Source: Tragulus kanchil | Lineage: Eukaryota > Chordata > Mammalia > Artiodactyla > Tragulidae | NCBI GenBank assembly: GCA_022376925.1 | Contig: JAIOJX010000025.1 | Span: forward strand, 96,189,608-96,253,607 | Direction: 5' to 3' | DNA: 64,000 nucleotides | Shown here: positions 1 to 11,478 of the stretch, piece by piece | Layout: every line of letters begins with the position of its first letter | How positions within the stretch are numbered: the stretch's first letter is position 1 | Program-made: the position numbers and the translations under genes | Notes under the pieces: generated by a model | The model's database searches: none | The model's input: only the letters and a program-made list of their open reading frames with translations | Told to the model about the DNA's origin: nothing

Positions 1-209
1 GTGCTTATTGGCTATTTATATCTCTTCTGTAAGGATTTGTTCAAGTCTTTTGCCAATTTTTACAAATTTAGTTTTTATTGTTTATTTGTAGGCATTCTCT
101 GTATATTTTGAACATAAGTTCATCAGATATGTCTATTTTGAATTTTATTTTCTATAGTTGTATAAGCAGAAATTTTAAGATAAAATGCAATATATCATTT
201 TCTTTTATA
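1..209. other. AT-rich DNA, possibly an old antisense L1 3' end
   Basis: T-rich sequence with L1-like antisense wording ('cttttgccaattttta') but too diverged to place. No coding signal is visible. Confidence 0.3.
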
Positions 210-221
210 TGTAGCTGTTCC

Positions 222-457
222 TTTTTTTGTTTTTTGGGCCACTTCTATTGGTCTTTCATTTATCTATTTTTATCCATCTTTGTTATTTGGCCTGTGTGGA
301 TCTCCCATTGTGGTGGCCTCTGTTGTCGCAGAGCACCGGCTGGACACATTGGTCCAGCCTCTCCGTGGCACGTGGGATCCTGCCAAGCCAGGGACTGAAT
401 CCACGCCCCTTGCGCTGCAAGGCAGTGTCCTTACTCACTGGACCACTAGGGAAGCCC
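222..457 (-). mobile_element. CHR-like tRNA-derived SINE, internally deleted
   Basis: In antisense this matches the CHR-type SINE seen intact at 41954-42290. The T run (A tail) is at 222-228 and the tRNA-like head with its B-box-like sequence is near 370-450. The middle, between the 'gcagagcaccggct' and 'ggacacattgg' blocks, is missing compared with the full copies. Imperfect flanking repeats (tgtagctgttcc at 210-221 and tgtagttgtttc at 458-469) look like a target-site duplication. The short reading frames across it are repeat sequence, not a gene. Confidence 0.8.
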
Positions 458-469
458 TGTAGTTGTTTC

Positions 470-1609
470 TTGTGTGCTCTGTGAAATTTTTACCTACCAC
501 AGGGTTACACAGACATTCTCCTATGTTTTCTTCTAGGCTGTCTGGTTCCAATTTATCCAATACAATTTATGATTTGTTTCAAATTAACTGTTATTGAAAT
601 GAGGTAGGTATTGGGTTCTCTTACTTTCTGGTTTTTTTCTTTTTTTTTTTTAATTGTTTTTCCAGTACATTAAAATAACTTTTTAGTTTTTGCCAACTTT
701 TAGTTTTGCCAATATGAGTATATTTTCTGATGAACTCCTGACCTTGAATATTTTCCCTAGTTTCCATATTCCACAGCTTTGAGTCAGAGCTACTCAAAGG
801 GCTAACTTTTTGGTTTTAGTAAGGCATCTCATTTTTTTGAGGTGTGTGAAATTACCTTAGCAGGATTGTTCTACATTGATTGGCACCTATGTCAATCAAG
901 ATTAGAAAATACCCAAAAGACATATTGACAACCATCAATCTAAATTCTTTAGGATTTTGACTGACTTATAAAACATTAAGATGGCCATATTTCTATGATA
1001 TTGCATAACTAGAAGAGGTTAAATTATTCAACATGGGTTAACACATAGGAGAAGACTAACTATACCAAATATTTAGAGTAGTATAATAACTGTTATATCT
1101 GTAAAGCATGAACTATGCTTCTTATGGAAATAAAAGAAACTTGTTTTGAATGTGTTTGTTATAAAGGAGAAAAGAGAATACATTTCAAGGAAGCAGCTTA
1201 TGATGGCAAGTTAAACCAAATTACCTTGGAGATTTTGCCCTTAGATTTCAATGAAAATAGGAGCCGTCTACCTAATGTTAAAATCTGAGTTCCTCAGGAA
1301 AAAGTAAATCTCAGTCTAATTTTCGAGGGGTATCCTTTACATAGATGAGCTCTAAAGAGAGTAGAACATTCACATTCATCTTGGAGGGTTAATGTCTGAG
1401 AAAATTGACTATCTAAGCAGCTATAATAATTCTAATAGAGAGTACATTTACATTTTCTAATAATACAGTTCATGTATTAATAACTCTCTATGCCACATAA
1501 ATCTTTTCCACATATTTCCACATATTTGCTTCCATAAACTCTATTACAACTATAAAATGAACTCAAACCCTCCTTTTCACTGCTATTTTTCTATCAGTTA
1601 ACTTCTTCT
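470..1609. other. No recognisable gene or repeat
   Basis: AT-rich sequence with stops in all frames. A short T run lies near 640-650. I see no exon, RNA gene or named repeat. Confidence 0.5.
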
Positions 1610-1950
1610 GGGCTCCCCCTGGTGGTCCAGTGGGTAAGGACACCGCCTTGCAGTGCAAGGGGCGCCGGTTCGATCCCTGGCCTGGGAAGATCCCACATGC
1701 CGTGGAGCGGCTGGACCGATGTGTCCAATTACAGAGCTGGAGCTCTGGAGCGCATGCGCCCAGAGCCGGTGCTCTGCGACAACAGAGGCCACCGCGATAG
1801 GAGGCCCACACGGGCCAAAGAACAAAGATGGATGAAGATAGATAACAAATGAAAGACCAATAGAAGTGGCCCGCCTACCCTCTTCCCTCCCCAACCCGCT
1901 CCCCCACTCCCAAAAAAAGATGTTAAAAAAAACACAAAAAACAAAAAACA
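1610..1950 (+). mobile_element. CHR-like tRNA-derived SINE, near full length
   Basis: Sense copy with a tRNA-derived head ('ggtggtccagtgggtaagg', then 'ggttcgatccctgg' resembling a B box), a conserved unique middle, the 'aagaccaatagaagtgg' block, a C-rich stretch and an A-rich tail. Direct repeats aacttcttct (about 1600-1609) and aacttcgtct (about 1950-1959) fit a target-site duplication with one mismatch. It closely resembles the copies at 40312 and 41954. Confidence 0.85.
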
Positions 1951-2319
1951 ACTTCGTCTATGACCTCTAGTAGTTATGCTATATCATCTGGACTTAGAAT
2001 TCTATATAATTTTTACTCCATTCTCTCTCTCTTCATGTTTAACAAATGAAAAGACTTATTATTTAATTATCTAAAAATGTTTCTCACACATATTCTATTA
2101 TAGTGTCTATTTTATAATTCACATCTTAATTTCTTATTTTCTACTTGGTGACTAAAAAAAAAATAAGGCCAGACACAATACAAAGGCAAGTAATTACCAC
2201 ATAAACTCCATCTTGTTAACTGTTTAAAATTACTGAGAACATTTTTTCTTAAGGAATTTACATTAATTTCTTCCAGTACTTTTATGCTGCTATAAAACTC
2301 TTATGTATTGAGTAGAGTT
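1951..2319. other. No recognisable feature
   Basis: AT-rich sequence with no coding, RNA or repeat signal that I can name. Confidence 0.5.
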
Positions 2320-4528
2320 CTAGTAATATCTGTGACAACATTTGTCAAAACACGTGAAAAGTATGTTCACTCATCATGGAAATTTTGAAAACCTCTGACC
2401 CTTCTAAAATGTATGTGTTGTTTTGGAAACTGCTCAAAAGAACTTAAATTTTGGAACAGCATTGGGAACAATCCTCAGAGAAACCATTTTAGTTATTTAA
2501 TTAGAGAATCCAGGAGAATGTTAAAGGAACCATTCTATACAACATTACTTTATCTAAGATGATTCTAGTAACACTTTCTGAAAGGTTCTCTGAAAAAGCA
2601 AAGTTTTTATTTTCCAGCATTGCTGTACCAATGTATCAGTGACGTAAACAATTGCAGAGCCTTCAATGCAAGGCATTGAAGATCCGAATCCTCTGGGCTG
2701 ATCCTTTTTGACAGAGGATAGAGGCCAATAAGCCAGCCCCAAATGGTGTAATCAGGAGCAGTGCATAATTAAAAGCCATCTGCATGCCTTGTGTGTCCCT
2801 TTCTGTATGTGAAATAGGGCCAGCACTATGTGAGCACTTAAAAGCTCCTTTCAAAAAATGTAAAATCCTTATTGAGACATTATCTTACAGTGCAGATAAT
2901 AAGACAAACCAAAGTATTCATGACCAGGCCCAACGCTTCTTATTTTTTTTACAATATGTGTGAGTAATTTATAACCAAATTAACATAATGCCATACCGCC
3001 AACACTAGAAGTGTTTATTGTAGAGTTAAAAATGTTCTGTGGTTCATGAAAAGAAGTGAAGTCGTAGGAGCTAGGAAAATAACGTTGTTGTGTGTCTCCA
3101 TCAAAATTGTAGTCCAGAGTTCACTCTGAATTCCGACGGAGGCTGTGCTCTCCTCCCACAAACAAATGCTAGTTAGTAAACCCTCAGATTCAAAAATTTT
3201 ATTTTTTCTTCTTTAGAGATGAACTTGACTTCTAACAGATACTTAATATGTTTTGTTTAGTAGGAATTAATTGGTAAAGTTGTCTCTTCAGTAGTTCTTA
3301 TAGAGTCATAACTAGGTGATATTCCTTTTAATCCCGTTTAATGTTAGGAGATAGGTTCATCCTATACAGAAAATCAGTACCATCCAAGAACACAGTTTTT
3401 GTTGTGGTTCTATGGTTTATGTATGTCTAGTAATATCTGTGACAACATTTGTCAAAACACGTGAAAAGTATGTTCACTCATCATGGAAATTTTGAAAACC
3501 TCTGACCCTTCTAAAATGTATGTGTTGTTTTGGAAACTGCTCAAAAGAACTTAAATTTTGGAACAGCATTGGGAACAATCCTCAGAGAAACCATTTTAGT
3601 TATTTAATTAGAGAATCCAGGAGAATGTTAAAGGAACCATTCTATACAACATTACTTTATCTAAGATGATTCTAGTAACACTTTCTGAAAGGTTCTCTGA
3701 AAAAGCAAAGTTTTTATTTTCCAGCATTGCTGTACCAATGTATCAGTGACGTAAACAATTGCAGAGCCTTCAATGCAAGGCATTGAAGATCCGAATCCTC
3801 TGGGCTGATCCTTTTTGACAGAGGATAGAGGCCAATAAGCCAGCCCCAAATGGTGTAATCAGGAGCAGTGCATAATTAAAAGCCATCTGCATGCCTTGTG
3901 TGTCCCTTTCTGTATGTGAAATAGGGCCAGCACTATGTGAGCACTTAAAAGCTCCTTTCAAAAAATGTAAAATCCTTATTGAGACATTATCTTACAGTGC
4001 AGATAATAAGACAAACCAAAGTATTCATGACCAGGCCCAACGCTTCTTATTTTTTTTACAATATGTGTGAGTAATTTATAACCAAATTAACATAATGCCA
4101 TACCGCCAACACTAGAAGTGTTTATTGTAGAGTTAAAAATGTTCTGTGGTTCATGAAAAGAAGTGAAGTCGTAGGAGCTAGGAAAATAACGTTGTTGTGT
4201 GTCTCCATCAAAATTGTAGTCCAGAGTTCACTCTGAATTCCGACGGAGGCTGTGCTCTCCTCCCACAAACAAATGCTAGTTAGTAAACCCTCAGATTCAA
4301 AAATTTTATTTTTTCTTCTTTAGAGATGAACTTGACTTCTAACAGATACTTAATATGTTTTGTTTAGTAGGAATTAATTGGTAAAGTTGTCTCTTCAGTA
4401 GTTCTTATAGAGTCATAACTAGGTGATATTCCTTTTAATCCCGTTTAATGTTAGGAGATAGGTTCATCCTATACAGAAAATCAGTACCATCCAAGAACAC
4501 AGTTTTTTGTTGTGGTTCTATGGTTTGA
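2320..4528. repeat. Tandem duplication 1 (period 1107 bp)
   Basis: 2320-3426 is repeated at 3427-4528. The only difference I noticed is one T in a T run close to the end. The sequence is otherwise unassigned. The join at about 3419-3427 carries a short filler ('tatgtatgt') absent from the other copy. This is the first of 18 such pairs in the window and is most likely an unmerged overlap in the assembly. Confidence 0.95.
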
Positions 4529-4573
4529 GACATTATATAAGGGGAAATTGGTCCTGATGCCCTCATAAATCCT

Positions 4574-4735
4574 TTCGATCCCTGGGTTGGTAACATACTC
4601 TGGAGAAGGGAATGGCTACCCACTCCAGTGTTTTTGTCTGAAGAATTCTGTGGACAGAGGAGCCTGGCAGGCTACAGTCCATGGGCTTGCAAAGAGTTGG
4701 ACACAACTGAGTGACTAGCACTTTCACAACTCTTA
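4574..4735 (+). mobile_element. Bov-tA SINE, 5'-truncated
   Basis: Starts in the B-box region ('cgatccctgggttgg') and runs through 'ggctacccactccagtg' and 'gcctggcaggctacagtcc' to the BovB-like end 'gagttggacacaactgag'. Diagnostic of ruminants. Confidence 0.85.
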
Positions 4736-4740
4736 CATTC

Positions 4741-5183
4741 CACGAGTTTTAGTTTTAGTTTTAACATGCTGTATTTTAACAGTGAAAGTATGTAGGGTTA
4801 TTATGTAATTTGATATAAGAATATTCCAAGATCAGAATTTTTAAAATATTTGTTTAAATTAAAAAAAATGTTCTAAATGATTTTGCTTCCTACATTTCAT
4901 AATGGCTAGAATTTATATCATTACACTTTATTTTTCTCAAACACAGAATTCTTTCTTTTGAAATTTCAAGCCTAATTTCTTCTTAGAGGTTCAGTTTAGT
5001 ACTTCTTTTCAAATGTAACTGGTATGTTCAAGTTGGAATACAGTGATTGATATTCCCAGATGCAGCAATTCTGAATTCCTATGGGGTCATGTATTAGCAA
5101 GCCATCTATCTAGTCTGTCCTTAGAGACTCTCTATTGATACGCTGTTTAATCCCCAGGGGCTTAGAGGGGCTTGACTTGTCAT
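4741..5183. other. No recognisable feature
   Basis: AT-rich, no coding or named repeat signal. Confidence 0.5.
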
Positions 5184-6250
5184 TTCTTTTTTAAAATTGA
5201 TTTTTATTGGGATATAGTTGATTTACAATGTTGTTAGTTTCTGCTATACAATGTTGTTAGTTTCTGTTGTTAGTTTCTGTTCTTTGCTTCTGCTATAGCA
5301 AAGTGAAAAAGTTATCATATACATATTCCCACTCCTTAAGATTCTCTTCACGTATAGGTTTAGAGATTATTGAGTAGAGTTCCGTGTGCTATACAGTAGG
5401 TTCTTAGTTATTTATTTTATATATAATAGTGTATATATGTCAATCCCAGTCCCCCAATTTGTCCCTCTCATCTTTTCCCCCTTGGTAATCATAAATTAAT
5501 TTCTACATCTGTTACTTTTTTTGTAGATAGGTTTATTTGTACTGTACTTTTGAATCCCATGTATAAACAATATCATATATGTCTTTGACTTCACTCAGAA
5601 TGACAGTCTCTAGGTCTATCCATGTCACTGCAAAAGGCGTTATTTTGTTATTTTTATGACTGAGTAGTATTCCATTGTAAATACACACACATACACAAAA
5701 ACACACCACATTTTCTTTATCCTTTTTTCCATTAATGAACATTTAGGTTCCTTCCTTTCCCTGGCTATTGTAAATAGTGCTGCAGTGAATATTGGGGTAT
5801 ATGTGATTCTTAAAATTATGGTTTTCTCCAGATATATGCCAAAGAGTAGAATTGCTAGATCATGAGGTAGTTTTAGTTTTTTAAGGAACCTCTATACTAT
5901 TCTCCACAATGACTGTACCAATTTACATTCCTATCAGTGGCATAGGAGGGTTCCTTTTTCTCCACAGTCTTCCCCATTTACTGTTTATAGATGTTTTTGC
6001 TGATGGCCATTCTGACTTGTGTGAGGTGGTAACCTCACTGGAGCTTTGACTTGTATTTTTCTGATAATTACTGATGTTGAGCATCTTTTCATGTGTTTGT
6101 TGGTCATCTCTATGTCTTCTTTGGAGAAATGTCTGTTCTGGTCTTCTGCCCATTTATTTTTTTGGATTGTTTGTTTTTCTAACATTGAACTGCATGTACT
6201 GCTCATTTATCTTGGAGATTAGTCCCTTGTCTGGTTGTGTTTTGATCATT
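5184..6250 (-). mobile_element. LINE-1 3' end (ORF2 C-terminus plus 3' UTR), decayed
   Basis: Antisense L1. The T run near 5191 marks the tail side, followed by 3' UTR wording ('tatagttgatttacaatg'). The complement of 5533-5742 and 5923-6206 encodes degraded ORF2 C-terminal blocks with recognisable stretches such as '[10 protein letters not shown]' and 'ITPFAVTWIDLETVILSEV'. Frameshifts and stops break it. At 5221-5300 the phrase 'gttgttagtttctg' is repeated several times, a local slippage expansion. Confidence 0.85.
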
Positions 6251-6704
6251 CACAAATGCATCCAGAACTCAGTTTCTGATTTGTTTAAGGTCAGAGGATT
6301 TGGTAATCTCAGAATGTCATCCATTATTGTATGACTCTTATTGTTGTCACACAACCCTCAAACTTCACGGAACCACCTAGTTTCTTTATGGTATTTTTTT
6401 GTGACCAAGAGATTCAATATTCAGAGTGAGCTGGACCTCTCTGGAGCTCAGAGACTTTGTTCAGATGGTTTTAGCTCTAGACATAAATAGATATGTTTCT
6501 TCCAGTCTTCAGATTCTGTTTTTTGGTTGAATTAATCTTTTCATGGGATGATAGAGAGAAAAAATACATTCTCTTCAGGGAAGCTCTTGTTTCCTACTTT
6601 TGGAGTGGAAGTGTGGCCTGGCTGGACCTCACAAGACAGTTAGTAATATGATTTGAGTATCAGTGTTGTATGTTCATTTTCACTATCAACTTCTTTTTAT
6701 TTTC
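6251..6704. other. Unassigned DNA (also at 7441-7894)
   Basis: No gene or named repeat. It occurs twice because of duplication 2. Confidence 0.5.
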
Positions 6705-7090
6705 CTTCAGAACTTTTTAAATTGTAGTTGATGTATAGTATTATATAATTATAGGTATACAATGTAGTGATTCACAATTTTTAAAGGTAATACTCCATTT
6801 TTAGTTATTATAAAATATTGACTCTATTCTTGTGTTTTACAGAATATCCTTATAGCTCATTTTATATCTAATAGTTTGTGTTTCTTAACCTCCTACACCT
6901 GTCTCACATCTCTCTACTTCCCTTCTTTCCCTTCTACCCACTGGTAGCCACTAGTTCTGTATATCTGTGAGACTGCTTCTATTTTTTGTTATGTTCACTA
7001 CTATGTTAATTTTTTAGATTCCACATAGAAGTGATATCATACAATATTTATCTTTCTCTTTATGACTTATTTCACTTAGAATAATGCCCT
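6705..7090 (-). mobile_element. Old LINE-1 3' UTR fragment (copy at 7895-8280, continued at 8566-8745)
   Basis: Antisense L1M-type 3' end: 'ttgtagttgatgtatagtat', then 'ctggtagccactagttctg' and 'cttatttcacttagaataatg'. The Bov-tA at 7094/8284 interrupts it. The L1 resumes at about 8566 with 'ccaagttcatccatgttgct' and the 'agtattccactgtatatat' motif. It is therefore one old L1 split by a younger SINE. Confidence 0.8.
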
Positions 7091-7093
7091 GTA

Positions 7094-7290
7094 GGGCTTC
7101 CCTGATGACTCAGATTAAAGAATTTGCCTGAAATGCAGGAGACCCAGGTTCAATCCCTGGGTTGGAAAGATTCCTTGGAGAAGGGAAAAGCAATCCACTC
7201 CAGTGTTCTTGCCTGGGAAATCCCAAGGACAGAGGAGTCTGGAGGGCTACAGTCCATGTGGTCGCAAACAGTGGTGACTGAAAAAAAAAC
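7094..7290 (+). mobile_element. Bov-tA SINE (first copy, garbled 3' end)
   Basis: tRNA-like head 'gggcttccctgatgactcag', B-box-like 'ggttcaatccctgggttgg', then the BovB-derived tail. The last ~20 bp depart from the second copy, where the duplication join falls. Confidence 0.85.
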
Positions 7291-8283
7291 TTTAAATCTC
7301 TATGTCTTCTTTGGAGAAATGTCTGTTCTGGTCTTCTGCCCATTTATTTTTTTGGATTGTTTGTTTTTCTAACATTGAACTGCATGTACTGCTCATTTAT
7401 CTTGGAGATTAGTCCCTTGTCTGGTTGTGTTTTGATCATTCACAAATGCATCCAGAACTCAGTTTCTGATTTGTTTAAGGTCAGAGGATTTGGTAATCTC
7501 AGAATGTCATCCATTATTGTATGACTCTTATTGTTGTCACACAACCCTCAAACTTCACGGAACCACCTAGTTTCTTTATGGTATTTTTTTGTGACCAAGA
7601 GATTCAATATTCAGAGTGAGCTGGACCTCTCTGGAGCTCAGAGACTTTGTTCAGATGGTTTTAGCTCTAGACATAAATAGATATGTTTCTTCCAGTCTTC
7701 AGATTCTGTTTTTTGGTTGAATTAATCTTTTCATGGGATGATAGAGAGAAAAAATACATTCTCTTCAGGGAAGCTCTTGTTTCCTACTTTTGGAGTGGAA
7801 GTGTGGCCTGGCTGGACCTCACAAGACAGTTAGTAATATGATTTGAGTATCAGTGTTGTATGTTCATTTTCACTATCAACTTCTTTTTATTTTCCTTCAG
7901 AACTTTTTAAATTGTAGTTGATGTATAGTATTATATAATTATAGGTATACAATGTAGTGATTCACAATTTTTAAAGGTAATACTCCATTTTTAGTTATTA
8001 TAAAATATTGACTCTATTCTTGTGTTTTACAGAATATCCTTATAGCTCATTTTATATCTAATAGTTTGTGTTTCTTAACCTCCTACACCTGTCTCACATC
8101 TCTCTACTTCCCTTCTTTCCCTTCTACCCACTGGTAGCCACTAGTTCTGTATATCTGTGAGACTGCTTCTATTTTTTGTTATGTTCACTACTATGTTAAT
8201 TTTTTAGATTCCACATAGAAGTGATATCATACAATATTTATCTTTCTCTTTATGACTTATTTCACTTAGAATAATGCCCTGTA

Positions 8284-8489
8284 GGGCTTCCCTGATGACT
8301 CAGATTAAAGAATTTGCCTGAAATGCAGGAGACCCAGGTTCAATCCCTGGGTTGGAAAGATTCCTTGGAGAAGGGAAAAGCAATCCACTCCAGTGTTCTT
8401 GCCTGGGAAATCCCAAGGACAGAGGAGTCTGGAGGGCTACAGTCCATGTGGTCGCAAACAGTTGGACATGACTGAACAACTAACACTTT
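8284..8489 (+). mobile_element. Bov-tA SINE (second copy, intact 3' end)
   Basis: Same insertion as at 7094, duplicated. It ends normally with 'gttggacatgactgaacaac' and 'taacactt'. Confidence 0.9.
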
Positions 8490-8745
8490 ACTATAAACTA
8501 AGACTTATATGTTAAAGGATCAAAGAGTTGGGTGTGAGCTAAGGAACTTAGCACGCAGTGAGTGCCAAGTTCATCCATGTTGCTGCAGATGGCAAAATTT
8601 CATTCTTTTTAATGGCAGAATAGTATTCCACTGTATATATTTATACTACTTCTTTATCTATTCATCTGTCGATGGATACTTAGGTTGTTTCCTATCTCGG
8701 TAAATAATAATGCTGCTATGAACATTGGGGCACATGTATCTTTTT

Positions 8746-9764
8746 AAATTTCATTGTCATCTTAAACCTGCACAGTCTAATCAGGGACTTGCTGAGCTAA
8801 CATTTATATGGAATTAATGAGGAAGGAAATGCAAGTGTGTTAAATTCTCTCTTCACTAGTCCAAGACTACACTTTCTAGTTTTTAAAAACTCCCAGTTCC
8901 CCCAATTTTTATACATCCATAATGATTCCCCTTCTAGCATACTCTCTTACTTTAACAGTGGTTAAATAAGTGGTTAAATGGCACTTAAGAGAGAACAAGC
9001 TGTCATAAAATTGACAATATATTAGGTCACAATTCCAAAATGAAGACAATGGACAACTATCACAGTGCATTCAAACTAGGAGTTAATGGCAAAAGCACAA
9101 AATGAAAAAGAGTTTTCTTTTGAATAAAATTTAAAGCTATATTAAAGTACTCTCTAGGAAAAAGAAAAATAGAGCAGAAAGGACTTTATTGAAAATAGTG
9201 AAAATTCTGCATATCAGATTCTTAAGCTGTGCTCAGGAGAAAATTGATCATCTTAAATACTTAGAGCAATGAAAAGAAACCACAATAATACGACACAAAA
9301 GGTAGAAAAAGAAGAGAGTAAACAAAAGAAAAGAAAACAAGAAAAAAAAAAAGGATTTGAAAAAACTGATTTGATGATATTCATGTATTTTCTTCCTTTT
9401 CTAAGAGGAAGAAAGTACATGAATATAAGAGAAAAGGAAGAAAGTACATGAATATAGAATAGGAAGAAAGTACATGCATATAAGAGAAATAAAGGAAAAA
9501 ATAAAACGAAAGGAGGAAATTAAATAGAGAATGGTTTATGCAACTCTATCAAATTAAATTTTAAAACTTGAATATAATTTCTCAGAAAATATGACTTAAA
9601 TATAAAAGATATGCCAGTTATGACAGAAATACCCAGGAGAGAAAGAAAATACCACAAAACCAATAACCAAGGGGAAAAAAGTAGAGAAATTAATTACAGC
9701 TTCTTCATCCACTGCCACTGAGCTCTAAGTCCATCATTCTAAATTTTTTTCTTATTATGTTCTT
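8746..9764. other. A-rich DNA, possibly very old L1; short minisatellite
   Basis: Purine-rich plus strand from about 8960 to 9700 with many stops, perhaps a badly decayed sense L1. At 9410-9485 the phrase 'gaagaaagtacatg' plus A-rich spacer occurs three times, a small minisatellite. No gene. Confidence 0.4.
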
Positions 9765-10140
9765 TAACTCTAAATGTTCTCTGATGCTGGGCCTTTGCAA
9801 ACTACAGTTCCAGGTTCCTTTGCCTGCTGCCTTCTGCAGGTAGGGAGCACTGAGAAAAGTGAAACTCAGGAGCTATGGAGAATGGACTTTCTTTTGTTGC
9901 TGTTTCGGTCGCTGTTTGTCACACATCCTTCTTCTAAGGGGATCCCTGGAAACAGCTTCACCAGGTCCCTGAGGTCAAAGCCTCCCTTCTGCTGTTCCCT
10001 TCCTTCAAGCTCCTAAGTTTTTGTAATTCTACTTTCTTCCTCTTTGTTGCTCCACCCCTAAGAGTGACCAGCCTTTGTTTTGCTTTGCCTCAGTATTCCC
10101 TTCTTACTCCTTCAGCTTTTTTATATCGTTGTAATCAATT
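9765..10140 (+). repeat. Ancient mammalian interspersed repeat, family not assigned
   Basis: The wording ('caaactacagttccaggttcc', then a C/T-rich body with 'cctctttgttgctccacccc') looks like an old LTR- or MER-class repeat known across mammals, but I cannot name the family. The 80-codon frame here has no homology I recognise. Confidence 0.35.
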
Positions 10141-10197
10141 TCTTAGATTGAATTCCATCTGTCAAAATATACAGTGTCCACCTGCTGTCCCCATTTA

Positions 10198-10380
10198 ACT
10201 TCTCGCTTCAGTTTCCTCAAATATAAAATGGAGATGATGATCATATAATAATGATAATAATACTTAGCTGATTAGGTTGCTGTGAAAATTAAATGAGTTA
10301 CTATGTGTAGGTTCTTAGAACAAGGTCTGGCAAAGAGTAAACTCAATGTTAAATTACTGCTATTATCAAAAGGATTTACA
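10198..10380 (+). repeat. MIR SINE, 3' half
   Basis: Contains the MIR phrases 'cagtttcctcaaatataaaatggagatgatgat', 'ttgctgtgaaaattaaatgag' and 'ttcttagaacaaggtctggc' in order. An old tRNA-derived SINE shared by mammals. Confidence 0.85.
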
Positions 10381-10715
10381 AAGCCTTTGGCCCAGACAGA
10401 TTTATAGAAAACTTTTATGAAAACTTTAAAGTGCAGATGCTTTCATTGCAATTTTATCTATTCTAGAGCATGGAGAAAGAAGAAAAGCTTCCAAATCAAT
10501 TTTTGTGATGTAAGTACACTTTGATAACAAAGCTTAAGAAAATTTTATAGAAAAGGAAATTGTAAAACTGTCTCACTTTACAAATAAAAATGAAAATTAC
10601 TGAAAAAGGCAATAGCAAAGAAAACTTGGTAACACATTAAAGAATAATATAGCATCACTAAATCAGAAAGGAAATTTCATAATGTAATTTATCATAATTT
10701 ATCATAATAATAGGT
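10381..10715 (+). mobile_element. Old LINE-1 ORF2 fragment (partial copy at 11533-11783)
   Basis: The sense strand resembles the L1 ORF2 reverse-transcriptase region: wording equivalent to 'P..FIENFYENFK' and 'EKEEKLPNQF', followed by 'aatttcataatgtaatttatc'. Stops are frequent. It ends near 10715 where 'gaaggccctggggttcag' begins. Part of it is repeated by duplication 3. Confidence 0.65.
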
Positions 10716-11061
10716 TTAATAGGTTGAAGGCCCTGGGGTTCAGTCTGTGGTGCTCTTCCCTCTCTATCTACATTTGCTCCTCTGGTAATCCCAAGTTCTC
10801 GTGACTTCATACATTATCTAGACCCGATTTTGTATAGCTCTCAAGTTAAGAAGGATTTTTTATTTTAAAGAGTTATTATAAAAACCAAACAAGCAAGCAA
10901 CCAAGCAAACCCTCTAATCCAAAAGATTGAGATGGTGTCTCAGAAAGCCTAAAATATTCACTATCTGTTTTTTCTAAGGGTGGGGGGCTTCTACGTTTTA
11001 TTAGGGATATGTCACTACCTGGTTTTTTAAAGAAAAGATTTGACTGCACCTCAGTACAACA
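10716..11061. other. No recognisable gene (copy at 11784-12129)
   Basis: Unassigned DNA. The minus-strand frame of 98 codons that crosses into the Bov-tA is present twice only because of duplication 3. Confidence 0.5.
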
Positions 11062-11278
11062 GGGGCTTGGCTGGTGGCAAAGCAGTAATGAATCTGTCTG
11101 CAATGCAGGAGGCTCAGGAGCTGTGGGTTTGATCCCTGGGTTGGGAAGATACCCTGGAGGAGGGCAGAGCAACCCACTCCAGTAATCTTGCCTGGAGAAT
11201 CACCATGGTCAGAGAAGTCTGGTGGGCTGCACTCCATGGGGTCGCAAAGAGTTGGACATGACTGAAGCAACTTATCAC
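11062..11278 (+). mobile_element. Bov-tA SINE (copy at 12130-12346)
   Basis: Head 'ggggcttggctggtggcaaag', box B 'gggtttgatccctgggttgg', body 'gcaacccactccagtaatc' and tail 'gagttggacatgactgaagc'. Both copies are identical. Confidence 0.9.
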
Positions 11279-11329
11279 GCACACAAATGCAATAAACAAC
11301 TTTTGGAACAGACTAGCTTCTAAAATATT

Positions 11330-11478
11330 TTTAAATTGAAGTATTGTACACATTCATAAAAGTGCACATGCACTTATGTATACTCCATGAATTTCATAAA
11401 CTGAGTATCTGTGTAACCAACACCCAGATCAAGAAACAGAATATTCCTTAGTTCCCAGAAATCACCTTGTGATGAGAA
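11330..11478 (-). repeat. Old L1 3' UTR-like fragment (copies at 12398-12546 and, garbled, 13626-13655)
   Basis: Phrases such as 'cataaaagtgcacatgcactt' and 'gtaaccaacacccagatcaag' match a widespread mammalian old L1/MER-class 3' end. It appears fully twice and partly a third time because duplications 3 and 4 overlap. Confidence 0.45.

Larger units (their letters stand above)
6108..8462. repeat. Tandem duplication 2 (period 1190 bp)
   Basis: The block from 'tctatgtcttctttgg' (about 6109) to the Bov-tA tail (7272) is repeated from about 7299 to 8462. The join at 7273-7298 is garbled: the Bov-tA tail turns into 'gtgactgaaaaaaaaac', while the second copy has a normal SINE end. It contains the L1 remnant, unassigned DNA and a Bov-tA. 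Likely an assembly overlap. Confidence 0.95.
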
